The notes beneath the pieces were generated by a model that worked only from the letters and a program-made list of their open reading frames with translations, did no database searches and was not told where the DNA came from. A stretch of 64,000 nt of DNA from Streptomyces phaeofaciens. Lineage in GTDB: Bacteria > Actinomycetota > Actinomycetes > Streptomycetales > Streptomycetaceae. This document shows positions 52,506 through 61,094 of the stretch, one piece after another (position 1 is the first letter of the stretch; each line of letters begins with the position of its first letter). The stretch is taken from contig NZ_BMSA01000007.1 in NCBI RefSeq assembly GCF_014648915.1, positions 1 through 64,000 of the forward strand, written 5' to 3'. The position numbers and the translations under genes are program-made.

Positions 52506-52911
52506 CCAGCCAGGGCACGTACGCGTCGTCGGTCGCGACGCGCAGGACCAGCAGCAGAGCGCCCGTCATCGTGGCGAGGAGCAGCAGCAGGCCGGCGAAG
52601 GTCAGCCGGGAGGCCCACACCACCGCCTGGGCCTTCATCCGCCGCCCGGACACCATGCGGTGCAGCGCCACCGGCCCGATCAGCGCGCCGGCGGCGGCGG
52701 CCGCCAGGACGACCGTGACGACGTAGATCGCCTGGTTCGTGTCGCTCAGGGTGATGTACCGCGTCGTGAACACGACGGTGAGCAGGAAGGCGAAGAGGAT
52801 CTGGACGCCCGTCTGGGCGACCCGGACCTCCTGGATGAGGTCGCCCCACATGCGGTCGGCCCGCTCGTCCTCGGTCTCGTCCCGTCCGCTTCTTCGGTCT
52901 TCCTGGTCCAT
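52426..52911 (-). CDS. DUF6328-like membrane protein
   Basis: 161 residues with four helices. TEDERADRMWGDLIQEVRVAQTGVQILFAFLLTVVFTTRYITLSDTNQ is the N-terminal signature of this actinobacterial membrane family. Function unknown. ATG 52911 is preferred over ATG 52944, but neither has a good ribosome binding site. The last 80 bp overlap the convergent DUF2238 gene. Confidence 0.83.
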   Translation of the reverse strand: MDQEDRRSGRDETEDERADRMWGDLIQEVRVAQTGVQILFAFLLTVVFTTRYITLSDTNQAIYVVTVVLAAAAAGALIGPVALHRMVSGRRMKAQAVVWASRLTFAGLLLLLATMTGALLLVLRVATDDAYVPWLVTGVVAWYLLCWFVLPLWTLHHHTTR

Positions 52912-52976
52912 ACGGCCCGGGTAACCGGGCCGTGGATCATCCAAACGGACAGGCCGGTCGGTTCGCCCGGACAGGT

Positions 52977-53960
52977 CTACCAGCGGCCCTCGACCTGCTC
53001 CTTGATCCGCCGGTCGTAGAGGTCGCGGACGGCCGCGAGGGTCTCCCCGGACAGCTCAGGCAGCTTGCCGGCGGCCGCGTTGGCGCGGGCCTGCTCGGGC
53101 GAGCGGGCGCCCGGGATCACCGTGGTCACACCGGGCTGCTGGATGATCCAGCGCAGGGCGAGCTGGGCCGGGGTCCAGCCCTCGGGGGCGAGCGCGGCGA
53201 ACTCGACGGCGGCCTCGACGCCGGTGACGTAGTCCACGCCGGAGAAGGTCTCGCCCTGGTCGAAGGACTCGCCGTGCCGGTTGTAGGTGCGGTGGTCGTT
53301 CTCGGGGAAGACCGTGTCCTTGGTGTACTTGCCCGACAGCAGGCCGGAGGCGAGCGGGACGCGGGCGATGATGCCGACGCCGGCCTCGCGGGCCGCCGGG
53401 AGCACCTCGTCCAGGGGCTTCAGACGGAACGGGTTCAGGATGATCTGCACGCTGGCGACACCCGGCCGGGCGATCGCGGTGAGGGCCTCGGCGCAGGTCT
53501 CGACGCTGACGCCGTACTGGGCGATGCGCTGCTCCTCGACGAGCGTGTCGAGGGCGTCGAAGACCTCGTCACGGGAGTACACGGGCGTGGGCGGGCAGTG
53601 CAGCTGCACCAGGTCGACGCGGTCGACGCCCAGGTTGCGGCGGGAGCGGTCGTTCCAGGCGCGGAAGTTGTCCAGGACGTAGTTCTCGGGGATCTGGTCG
53701 ACGCGGCGGCCCATCTTGGTGGCGACCAGCACGTGCAGGTCGGGGCGGCCGCTCAGGAAGGCGGCGATGGTCTGCTCGCTGCGGCCGTCGCCGTAGACGT
53801 CGGCGGTGTCGAAGAAGGTCACTCCCGACTCGGCCGCCGCCTCCAGAACCGTCAGCGCCTCCTTGTCGTCGACGTCTCCCCAGTCGGCGCCCAGTTGCCA
53901 GGTGCCGAGACCGACGACGGATGCGTGCTGACCAGACCTACCGAATTCGCGCTCGTCCAT
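52977..53960 (-). CDS. Aldo/keto reductase
   Basis: 327 residues, TIM-barrel NADPH reductase. The tetrad is visible: Asp and Tyr in TFFDTADVYGDGRSE, Lys in VATKMGRR, His in LVQLHCPP. GWTPAQLALRWIIQQPGVTTVIPGARSPEQARANAAAG is the NADPH-binding end. Substrate unknown. ATG 53960. Confidence 0.94.
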   Translation of the reverse strand: MDEREFGRSGQHASVVGLGTWQLGADWGDVDDKEALTVLEAAAESGVTFFDTADVYGDGRSEQTIAAFLSGRPDLHVLVATKMGRRVDQIPENYVLDNFRAWNDRSRRNLGVDRVDLVQLHCPPTPVYSRDEVFDALDTLVEEQRIAQYGVSVETCAEALTAIARPGVASVQIILNPFRLKPLDEVLPAAREAGVGIIARVPLASGLLSGKYTKDTVFPENDHRTYNRHGESFDQGETFSGVDYVTGVEAAVEFAALAPEGWTPAQLALRWIIQQPGVTTVIPGARSPEQARANAAAGKLPELSGETLAAVRDLYDRRIKEQVEGRW

Positions 53961-54034
53961 GGCGTCAGTCTGTCATCAGCCGACGGCCGGTGCGGAATCG
54001 GCGGGTCCGGCCTGCCACCTGGGCGCCTTCGCCC

Positions 54035-54652
54035 TCAACGGGCGGTGGGCCGGGCCTGCGGCGCCGGGCCCGTCAGGTGGGCCTGGACCGTCGGGCCGTA
54101 GCGGTCGACGACGTCCTCGACCGGCATGGACCGCAGTTCAGGACCCCGGGCGATGCCCAGCATCATGCCGAGCCCGAGGGCGGTGGCCAGGGCCAGTTCG
54201 GCGCGGACGGCCGCGTCGGGACCCGGGAGGCGGGCGGCGAGGCGTTCGACGACCTGGGCGCGGAAGTTGGCGCGCAGGACGTCGCCGTGGTCGCCGTGCA
54301 GGGGTGCGAAGGCGATCCGCAGCACGGGGTCCGCGCCGCGCTCGCGCTGGCCGACCAGGATCTGGCGGACCATGTGGCGGCCCAGCTCCTCGAGCGGGGC
54401 GTCGAGGAACGTCTGCGCGTCCTCCTCGAAGGACATCACCCGGGCGAACAGCGCGTCCTTGTTGCCGAAGTACTTCAGGACCAGCGGCGCGCTCACCCCG
54501 GCGCGCTCCGCCACCGCCTTGAGGGTGATGTCGGCGTGGGCGTGGCGGGCGAGGAGATGGCGGGCGGCGCGCAGGATGGCGGCCTTGGTGGCCTCGGCGT
54601 CGCGACGGGCGGGTGCCGGGGAGGTGCCGGGTGGAGTGCTCACGGCGCTCAT
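54035..54652 (-). CDS. TetR family transcriptional regulator
   Basis: 205 residues. Helix-turn-helix KAAILRAARHLLARHAHADITLKAVAERAGVSAPLVLKYFGNKDALFARV at about 23-72. ATG 54652 overlaps the MFS stop by ATGA, so it is the third gene of monooxygenase-MFS-TetR. The 43 bp palindrome upstream of the MFS gene is its probable binding site, making the operon self-regulated. Confidence 0.92.
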   Translation of the reverse strand: MSAVSTPPGTSPAPARRDAEATKAAILRAARHLLARHAHADITLKAVAERAGVSAPLVLKYFGNKDALFARVMSFEEDAQTFLDAPLEELGRHMVRQILVGQRERGADPVLRIAFAPLHGDHGDVLRANFRAQVVERLAARLPGPDAAVRAELALATALGLGMMLGIARGPELRSMPVEDVVDRYGPTVQAHLTGPAPQARPTAR

Positions 54653-56133
54653 GCTCCCTCCATCGCCTCGTCGTTGACGGACCGGGTGCCGCCTTCGGCG
54701 CGGCGGGGGCGTGCGGGCCGCGGATCGCCGGGAATGGTCAGCGCCACCGCGCAGGCGGCCAGGGCGACGGCGCCCGCGACGGCGAAGGCCAGCAGATAGC
54801 CGTGCAGGGTCGGCACCGGGGCGCCGCCGACCAGGCTGGTGTGGTGCACGAGGACCGCGGCGACGGCGGCGCTGGAGACGGCCTGTCCGACGGTGCGCAT
54901 CAGGACGTTGACGCCGTTCGCGGAGGCGGTCTGGCCGGCCGGCACGGCGCGCAGGATCAGCGCGGGCAGCGCCGAGTAGGCGAGGGTGGTGCCGGTGGCC
55001 ACGACCGCGGCCCCCACCATGATCATCCACAGTGCGTGGCTGTCGGCGATGCGCACGGCGTAGCCGACGGCGATGACGGCGGCGCCGAGGGCGAGGGTGA
55101 CCCGTGGGCCCCGGGCCTCCGAGATCCGGGCGGAGAGCGGGGAGAACAGCAGCATGGTGATGCCGCCGGGCAGCAGACACAGTCCCGTCTCCACGATGGA
55201 CAGCCCGAGCCCGTACCCGCTGGCCTCGGGTGCCTGGACGAGCTGGGCGGTGACCAGCGAGTTGGCGTAGAAGGCGAAGCCGGTCAGCAGCGCGGCCACG
55301 TGGGAGAGGCCGACGCGCGGCCGGGACACCAGCCGCAGGTCCACCAGGGGCCGCTCGGTGCGCAGTTGCTGCCACCACCACAGGCCGAGGACGAGGACGG
55401 CGGCGAGGAACAGGCCGACGATCCGGGTGCTGCCCCAGCCCCACTGGCCGCCCTGGGACACGGCGAGCAGGAGGCAGATCAGTCCGGCGGCCAGCCCCAG
55501 CGCGCCCGTCACGTCGAACCGCCCGCGCTCGCGCACGGGCGACTCCGGCACCGCCCACCGGATCAGCGCGACGCCGCTCACGCCGAGGACCGCGGTGACC
55601 CAGAACATCGTGTGCCAGTTCGCGTACTGGACGACCACGGCCGCGGCCGGCAGTCCCAGCGCGGCGCCGATGCCGACGGTGGAGCTCATCAGCGCGACCG
55701 CCGATCCCCGGCGTTCCGGGGGCAGTTCGTCGCGCAGGATGCTGATGGAGAGCGGGACCACGCAGGAGGCGGCGCCCTGGAGGGCGCGGGCCGCGATCAG
55801 CACGCCGATCTCGGAGGTGAGGGCGCAGATCACCGAGCCGGCGGCCATCAGAGCGAAGGAGAGCAGCAGGACCCGCCGCTTGCCGTACATGTCGCCGGCG
55901 CGCCCGAGGACCGGGGTGAGGACGGCGCCGGAGAGCAGTGCCGCGGTGACCATCCAGGAGACCGCGGCCGGGGAGGCTCCGGTCAGCCGGGGCAGATCGG
56001 GGAGCAGCGGGACGACGACGGTCTGCATGACCGCCATGAGGATGCCGCAGTAGGCCAGGACCGGGATGGCGAGCCGGGCCCTCAGGCCGGTGTCGTCCCT
56101 GGTCGGGGCGGGTATCGGAGCGGGCGACGCCAT
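54649..56133 (-). CDS. MFS drug exporter (DHA2/EmrB-like, 14-helix type)
   Basis: 494 residues with about 14 membrane helices. Motif A-like GRAGDMYGKRRVLL and motif C region TVGIGAALGLPAAAVVVQY are present. Likely proton-driven export of a drug or aromatic compound. CAGGAGTGCCC precedes ATG 56133. The operator palindrome lies 34-76 bp upstream. Coupled to the TetR gene by ATGA. Confidence 0.9.
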   Translation of the reverse strand: MASPAPIPAPTRDDTGLRARLAIPVLAYCGILMAVMQTVVVPLLPDLPRLTGASPAAVSWMVTAALLSGAVLTPVLGRAGDMYGKRRVLLLSFALMAAGSVICALTSEIGVLIAARALQGAASCVVPLSISILRDELPPERRGSAVALMSSTVGIGAALGLPAAAVVVQYANWHTMFWVTAVLGVSGVALIRWAVPESPVRERGRFDVTGALGLAAGLICLLLAVSQGGQWGWGSTRIVGLFLAAVLVLGLWWWQQLRTERPLVDLRLVSRPRVGLSHVAALLTGFAFYANSLVTAQLVQAPEASGYGLGLSIVETGLCLLPGGITMLLFSPLSARISEARGPRVTLALGAAVIAVGYAVRIADSHALWMIMVGAAVVATGTTLAYSALPALILRAVPAGQTASANGVNVLMRTVGQAVSSAAVAAVLVHHTSLVGGAPVPTLHGYLLAFAVAGAVALAACAVALTIPGDPRPARPRRAEGGTRSVNDEAMEGA

Positions 56134-56166
56134 GGGCACTCCTGCGGCCTGCGCGAAAGGAAAAAT

Positions 56167-56209
56167 GGGTGAATGGCAATTCACCGTAACAGTGAATTGC
56201 CATTCACCC
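56167..56209. promoter_or_regulatory. Perfect 43 bp palindromic operator
   Basis: GGGTGAATGGCAATTCAC (56167-56184), 7 bp spacer CGTAACA, and GTGAATTGCCATTCACCC (56192-56209) form a perfect 18+18 bp inverted repeat. Each arm is itself near-palindromic (TGAAT ... ATTCA), so this is two TetR-type sites side by side. It is the only such sequence seen in the window and sits in the gap between the monooxygenase and the MFS gene. Confidence 0.85.
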
Positions 56210-56246
56210 AAGCGGGGGAGGGCTCCGACAGCGGCCGACGGCCGGG

Positions 56247-57458
56247 CTACTTCCGGGCGGACAGCGCCCGGGTGTGCGCGCTCCTGGCGATCTTCGGGCC
56301 CAGCCAGCGCTTGAGGCGGCGCAGGGCCTCCAGCTGCCCGGCGGCCCGGTCCAGCCGGTAGTAGAGCTGGGGCGGGACATAGGGCAGCAGGGGTGAGTGG
56401 CGCTGGCCCAGCAGGGCGAACATCCGGTCCGGGGGGAGGTGGATGTAGCGGGTGAGGTTCTCGTACCACTGGGCGCTGTAGCGGGCCGCGCTCTGCGGGG
56501 ACAGCAGGGCCGAGCGGCGTTCTCGCTCGTAGCGGGCGAGAGCCTGCGGAAGGACAACGTCCTGGCTCAGCGCGTCGGCGAGGGCCATGGCGTCCTCCAG
56601 GGCGAGGGTGGTGCCGGCGCCGATGGAGTAGTGGGTGGTGTGGGCGGCGTCGCCGAGCAGGACGAGGTTGTCGTCGTACCAGGCCCGGTTGGTCAGGGTG
56701 CGGAAGGTCAGCCACTGGGTGCCGCCGCCGGCCGGGGCGCGGCCGATGAGCGGGTGGCCGTCGAGGATGTGCGCGAAGAGCTTCTCCAGCCGGGCCAGTC
56801 CGTCGGCCTCGCTCCCCTCGTCCAGGCCGAGCCCGCTGCGGGTCTCGGGGGCGCACTCGATGACACAGGTGCTCCGCTCCGTGCTGAACGGGTAGCCGTA
56901 GCACCAGATCCAGCCGTGCTCGGTCTCCACGAAGGCGAAGGTGAAGGAGTCGAAGACCTTGGTGGTGCCGAGCCAGACGTAGGAGTTGCGGCCGGGCCGG
57001 AGTTCGGCGCCGAACCGGTCGGCGCGGCCGGAGCGCAGGGCGCTGTGGACACCGTCGCCGGCCACGACCAGGTCGGCGTCGGGCAGGGCGTCGGCGGTGA
57101 TCTCGTGCTCGTACTCCAGCCGGACGCCGAGGGCGCGGGCGCGGGCGGCGAGGATCTCCAGGAGCCGGTGACGACCGATGCCGTGCCCCTCGTCGCCCGG
57201 CCGGCGGGTCGCCCGGTCCCGGACGTGGGCGACGCCCTGGTTCCAGCGGACGGAGTGCTCCTCGATGGCACGCGCCGACTCGGGGTCGCGGGCGCGCAGC
57301 CGGTCGAGGAGTCCCTGCCAGTACGTGACGCCCCAGCCGTAGGTCGAACCCTCCGGGTCGCGTTCGTAGACGGTGACGTCGTGGGACGGGTCCTGCCGCT
57401 TGAGCAGGATCGAGAGATACAGGCCGGCGGGCCCGCCGCCGACACAGGCGACCTTCAC
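56247..57458 (-). CDS. FAD-dependent monooxygenase, aromatic hydroxylase type
   Basis: 403 residues, group A flavoprotein. FAD motif MKVACVGGGPAGLYLSILLKRQ, the middle DG motif VVAGDGVHSALR, and VLLGDAAHTTHYSIGAGTTLALEDAMALADAL close to salicyloyl-CoA/anthraniloyl-CoA monooxygenases. NADPH and oxygen would hydroxylate an aromatic ring. GTG 57458 has AGGGG 5 bp upstream; GTG 57464 adds two residues. First gene on the minus strand ahead of the exporter and TetR: modify-and-export detoxification or a specialised metabolite tailoring step. Confidence 0.88.
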   Translation of the reverse strand: MKVACVGGGPAGLYLSILLKRQDPSHDVTVYERDPEGSTYGWGVTYWQGLLDRLRARDPESARAIEEHSVRWNQGVAHVRDRATRRPGDEGHGIGRHRLLEILAARARALGVRLEYEHEITADALPDADLVVAGDGVHSALRSGRADRFGAELRPGRNSYVWLGTTKVFDSFTFAFVETEHGWIWCYGYPFSTERSTCVIECAPETRSGLGLDEGSEADGLARLEKLFAHILDGHPLIGRAPAGGGTQWLTFRTLTNRAWYDDNLVLLGDAAHTTHYSIGAGTTLALEDAMALADALSQDVVLPQALARYERERRSALLSPQSAARYSAQWYENLTRYIHLPPDRMFALLGQRHSPLLPYVPPQLYYRLDRAAGQLEALRRLKRWLGPKIARSAHTRALSARK

Positions 57459-57814
57459 GCACACCCCTAGAAGCTACCAGACGTGATTGATTGACGACGC
57501 AGGGTAGCAGGGCGGGAGAGGCCTCCGAGGCCGCCCCAGGACCGTGATCACGTCACTTTCCGCACGTGAGCCACACCACCGCGGGCGCGCACTCGAGCGA
57601 AAGACCACCGGAACAGGCGTCCCCACGGAAAGGAATTGCCCCTTCCGCCCGGCGGCGAGGTCCGGCCCGAGCAAGATCATCTTCGTTCAACATTGCACGA
57701 CACATCATTAATTGTCCGGATCGGACCCAACCGGTCACGGCCGATTTCTCCCCCTCTCGGACCGGTCGATAGGCATGCGGAGTCGTCAACCCAACGCACT
57801 CCAGGAGATCCCGT
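57459..57814. other. 356 bp divergent gap between monooxygenase and melC1
   Basis: Contains an inverted repeat GCTACC (57473-57478) / GGTAGC (57503-57508) 15-50 bp before the monooxygenase start, a candidate operator. Toward melC1 there is an AT-richer stretch near 57690-57720 (CATCATTAATTG) and a short hairpin CCGATTTCTCCCCCTCTCGG at 57742-57761. No confident promoter or open frame was found. Confidence 0.45.
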
Positions 57815-58201
57815 ATGCCGGAACTCACCCGTCGTCACGCGCTCGCCGTCGCGGCCGCCCTCACCGCCGCCGCCCCGCTCGCCGCCGTCCCCGCCGCCCG
57901 CGCCGACGACGACGGCCACCACCACGGCGGCACCCCCGGCTCCCCGGCCGCCTTCGACGAGATCTACAAGGGCCGCCGGATACAGGGCCGGCCGGCCTCC
58001 GGGGGCGGCCACCACCACCACGGCGACGGCGGCTACGGCGTATTCGTGGACGGGGTCGAACTGCACGTGATGCGCAACGCCGACGGCTCGTGGATCAGCG
58101 TGATCAGCCACTACGACCCGGTGACCACCCCGCGGGCCGCCGCCCGGGCCGCGGTCGACGAGCTCCAGGGCGCCCCGCTCCTCCCCTTCCCCGCCAACTG
58201 A
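57815..58201 (+). CDS. melC1: Tyrosinase cofactor MelC1
   Basis: 128 residues. Twin-arginine signal peptide (ELTRRHALAVAAALTAAAPLAAVPAARA). The mature part is His-rich (GHHHGG, GGHHHHGDGG) and ends with VFVDGVELHVMRNADGSWISVISHYDP, typical of MelC1/caddie proteins that deliver copper to and export apotyrosinase. Followed 32 bp later by melC2. CAGGAGATCCCGT precedes the start. Confidence 0.95.
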   Translation: MPELTRRHALAVAAALTAAAPLAAVPAARADDDGHHHGGTPGSPAAFDEIYKGRRIQGRPASGGGHHHHGDGGYGVFVDGVELHVMRNADGSWISVISHYDPVTTPRAAARAAVDELQGAPLLPFPAN

Positions 58202-58233
58202 CCCACTCCCCCGCACACTTGGAGCACCCGCAC

Positions 58234-59055
58234 ATGACCGTCCGCAAGAACCAGGCGTCCCTGACCGCCGAGGAGAAGCGCCGCTTCGTCGCCGCCCTCC
58301 TCGAACTCAAGCGCAACGGCCGCTACGACGCCTTCGTCACCACGCACAACGCGTTCATCATGGGAGACACCGACAACGGCGAGCGCACCGGCCACCGTTC
58401 ACCGTCCTTCCTGCCCTGGCACCGCAGATTCCTGCTGGAGTTCGAGCGGGCGCTCCAGTCGGTGGACGCGTCGGTGGCGCTGCCCTACTGGGACTGGTCC
58501 ACCGACCGTTCGACGCGTTCCTCCCTGTGGGCGCCGGACTTCCTCGGCGGCACCGGGCGCAGCCGGGACGGTCAGGTGATGGACGGGCCGTTCGCCGCGT
58601 CGAAGGGCAACTGGCCGATCAACGTCCGGGTGGACGGCCGCACCTATCTGCGGCGGGCGCTGGGAGCGGGCGTCCGCGAACTGCCCACCCCCGCCGAGGT
58701 CGACTCGGTGCTGGCGATGGCGACGTACGACATGGCGCCCTGGAACAGCGCCTCCGACGGCTTCCGCAACCATCTGGAGGGGTGGCGCGGGGTCAATCTG
58801 CACAACCGGGTGCATGTCTGGGTCGGCGGGCAGATGGCGACCGGGGTCTCCCCCAACGACCCGGTGTTCTGGATGCACCACGCCTACATCGACAAGCTGT
58901 GGGCGGAGTGGCAGCGCCGGCACCCCGGGTCCCCGTACCTGCCGGGCGGCGGTACGCCGAACGTCGTCGACCTCGGCGAGACGATGAAGCCGTGGAACGA
59001 CACCACCCCGGCGGCCCTGCTCGACCACACCGCCCACTACACCTTCGACGCCTGA
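58234..59055 (+). CDS. melC2: Tyrosinase MelC2
   Basis: 273 residues, the size of Streptomyces tyrosinase. CuA ligands His38, His54 and His63 (in TTHNAFI, TGHRSPSFLPWH), CuB ligands in NLHNRVHVWVGG and DPVFWMHHAYIDKLW. It oxidises tyrosine to dopaquinone, giving melanin; it is secreted with MelC1 since it has no signal of its own. ATG 58234 follows GGAG. The stop is 14 bp before a MITE-like tandem repeat. Confidence 0.97.
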   Translation: MTVRKNQASLTAEEKRRFVAALLELKRNGRYDAFVTTHNAFIMGDTDNGERTGHRSPSFLPWHRRFLLEFERALQSVDASVALPYWDWSTDRSTRSSLWAPDFLGGTGRSRDGQVMDGPFAASKGNWPINVRVDGRTYLRRALGAGVRELPTPAEVDSVLAMATYDMAPWNSASDGFRNHLEGWRGVNLHNRVHVWVGGQMATGVSPNDPVFWMHHAYIDKLWAEWQRRHPGSPYLPGGGTPNVVDLGETMKPWNDTTPAALLDHTAHYTFDA

Positions 59056-59065
59056 TCGATCAGGC

Positions 59066-59169
59066 CTTGGGCCGTGTTCGCGAAGTCCCGCCCGGATCGC
59101 GGCGCCCGGACACGGCCCAGGTCGTGTCCGCAAGGTCCCGTCCGGCTCGCGACGCCCGACACGGCCTAG
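59066..59169. mobile_element. Tandem MITE-like hairpin repeats ending at the rnhA stop
   Basis: Two similar units, 59070-59117 (48 bp) and 59120-59166 (47 bp), each run from GGYCGTGT to ACACGGCC, so each is a long hairpin with terminal inverted repeats. Internal sequence is about 80% alike (GCGAAGTCCCGCCCGG against GCAAGGTCCCGTCCGG). The block is flanked by CTTG (59066-59069) and CTAG (59166-59169), a possible decayed 4 bp duplication. The right CTAG supplies the stop codon of rnhA. It may also end melC2 and rnhA transcription. Confidence 0.6.
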
Positions 59170-59858
59170 GCCGTCCGGCACTCCGGGTGGCCCCAGCCCT
59201 CGGCGTTCTTGGCGATCGGCTCACCGGCCGCGTAGGAACGGCCGCACATACAGCGGCCGGGGAACTTGGCCTTGATCGTGCGCGCGGACGAACCGCCGCT
59301 TCGCCGGGGCGACTTGGCCCCGGCGGAACGGCCCGCCTTCGGCTTCGGGGTGTCCGGCGAGGGCGGCGGCACGGGGGAGCCCTGCGCGCTGCCGGCCGCC
59401 TGCTGCACGACGGCCGCCTGGCTCGCGGCCCGGTCGGCGAAGTCGTTCAGCGGATCGCCGTCGACCTGGTGGGCGGGGACGTAGCGGAAGTCGACCGAGC
59501 GGCCGTCGAGCAGCTCGTCGATACGGACGACCAGTTCCTGGTTGGCGACCGGCTTGCCGGCGGAGGTCTTCCAGCCGTTGCGCTTCCAGCCGGGCAGCCA
59601 GGTGGTGACGGCCTTCATGGCGTACTGCGAGTCCATCCTGACCTCGAGCGGTACGTCCGGGTCGGTCGCCGCCAGCAGCTGTTCCAGGGCGGTGAGTTCG
59701 GCGACGTTGTTGGTGGCCCGGCCCAGCGGCCCCGCCTCCCAGCGGTCCGGTGCCTCCGAGTCGTCGGCGACCACCCAGGCCCAGCCGGCCGGTCCCGGGT
59801 TCCCCTTGGAAGCCCCGTCGCACGCGGCCACAACACGTTCACGCATGGGCACGATCAT
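59166..59858 (-). CDS. rnhA: Ribonuclease HI with C-terminal extension
   Basis: 230 residues. RNase H core 5-150 with Asp, Glu, Asp, Asp catalytic residues in AACDGASKGNPGPAGWAWV, NNVAELTALEQLL, RMDSQYAMKAV and NDFADRAA. It degrades RNA in RNA-DNA hybrids. After about 150 a Pro/Ser/Lys linker leads to a short Cys/His element (GRCMCGRSYAAGEPIAKNAEGWGHPEC) that may bind zinc. Starts at ATG 59858, GTG 59852 or ATG 59846 are all possible. The stop codon is inside the flanking CTAG of a MITE-like repeat. Confidence 0.92.
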   Translation of the reverse strand: MIVPMRERVVAACDGASKGNPGPAGWAWVVADDSEAPDRWEAGPLGRATNNVAELTALEQLLAATDPDVPLEVRMDSQYAMKAVTTWLPGWKRNGWKTSAGKPVANQELVVRIDELLDGRSVDFRYVPAHQVDGDPLNDFADRAASQAAVVQQAAGSAQGSPVPPPSPDTPKPKAGRSAGAKSPRRSGGSSARTIKAKFPGRCMCGRSYAAGEPIAKNAEGWGHPECRTA

Positions 59859-59892
59859 GCCATGGCCGCGCGAGGGCTCCGGCCGCCCGGCC

Positions 59893-60687
59893 TCACACGG
59901 GCGTGGTCCTCGGGACCTCGCCCTCCGTCGTCCCGAGGTCGATCACGGAGAAGTTCGCGCCCTGCGGGTCGGTGAGCGCCGCGAAGCGCCCGAAGGGGCT
60001 GCTCATCGGCCCGAAGCGCAGGACACCGCCGAGCTTCGTCGCCTTGGCGACGGCGTCGTCGCAGTCGGGGACCACGAAGTAGACGTTGACGTACGACGGC
60101 ACCTCGGGCGGGAAGTCGTCCGTCATCTTCATCCGGCCCAGTACCGTGTCGTCGCCGACGTTGAAGAGACGGAAGTCGATCGCGTCGTCCTCCATCTGCT
60201 GCGCCGTGTAGGGGAAGACCGTGGTGAAGAACCGGTCCGCCTTCTCGGGTTCGCGGGTGAAGACCTCGGCCCAGCCGTAGCCGCCCGGGACGCCCTGCGC
60301 CTCGAAGCCCTCGTGGGTGCCGGCCTGCCAGACGCCGAAGACCGCGCCGCTGGGCTCACGGCCCAGGCACATCGTGCCGAAGTCGCCGACCTGCATCGGT
60401 TCCATCAGCACCTCGCCGCCGGCGGCACGGATCTTCGCGGCGGTCGCGGCGGCGTCCGGGGAGGCGAAGTACAGGCACCACTGCGACTGCCCCTCCTGGC
60501 CGGGCATGGGCGGGACGACGGCGGCGGCCGCCTTGCCGTCGGCGTAGGCCTGGGTGTAGTTGCCGTACTCCGACGACGACTCGCCGAAGGTCCAGCCGAG
60601 GACGTCTCCGTAGAAGCTCTTGGCGCCCTCGACGTCGCTGAACATCGCGTCGGCCCAACAAGGGGTTCCCTCTGGTTGTACGGCCAT
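59893..60687 (-). CDS. Two-domain VOC family protein
   Basis: 264 residues with two VOC repeats. The first starts GTPCWADAMFSDVEGAKSFYGDVLGWTFG, the second GYGWAEVFTREPEKADRFFTTVFPYTAQQM. Typical of actinobacterial VOC proteins of unknown function (hydroxylase/glyoxalase-like). GGAAGG lies 8 bp before ATG 60687; the frame runs open further upstream without support. Confidence 0.88.
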   Translation of the reverse strand: MAVQPEGTPCWADAMFSDVEGAKSFYGDVLGWTFGESSSEYGNYTQAYADGKAAAAVVPPMPGQEGQSQWCLYFASPDAAATAAKIRAAGGEVLMEPMQVGDFGTMCLGREPSGAVFGVWQAGTHEGFEAQGVPGGYGWAEVFTREPEKADRFFTTVFPYTAQQMEDDAIDFRLFNVGDDTVLGRMKMTDDFPPEVPSYVNVYFVVPDCDDAVAKATKLGGVLRFGPMSSPFGRFAALTDPQGANFSVIDLGTTEGEVPRTTPV

Positions 60688-61094
60688 GACCGCAGCCTTC
60701 CGCTGAGATGACTCTGTCCGGTTCCTCACGCTATCCACCCACCCGGCGGCTCGCGCGCCGAACCGCCCCTCAGGGCCGGTCCCGGGCAGGAGCGGGCCCG
60801 GACGTGACGGGACGTGACCGACCGGCGTCGACCGTTCCCGGCTCCGTCCCTCGATCCGGTGAACGACCCGTTCCACGCCTGTGATCGCGGGCGTGCGGAA
60901 GCGCGCAGGACACGGGGTTGTGCCCATGGGGCACCGCCCGCCCCGTGCGGCACGGTCCGCACCCCGTGGCGCACGAACCCGCCCCTTTCACGCCGTACCC
61001 CTCCGTCACACAGAGTGCTTGGCTGGTGCCGCGGATCACCGAACCGATCTTCACCCCCCATCCGCTCATCTCCGTGCACCTTCCTGGAGGGAAT
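60688..61094. other. 407 bp leader region of the encapsulin operon
   Basis: Contains a 10 bp tandem GGACGTGACG / GGACGTGACC (60800-60819), and a nested inverted repeat: GTGCCC-ATG-GGGCAC (60920-60934) inside ACGGGG (60912-60917) / CCCCGT (60941-60946), candidate operator or RNA structure. No -10/-35 pair stood out. A frame open to 60918 precedes GTG 61095 but has no codon bias of a real extension. Confidence 0.45.

Noticed and set aside
57553..57828. 91-codon minus-strand open frame upstream of melC1
   Set aside because: Overlaps the melC1 start region antisense, no ribosome binding site, no similarity recognised.
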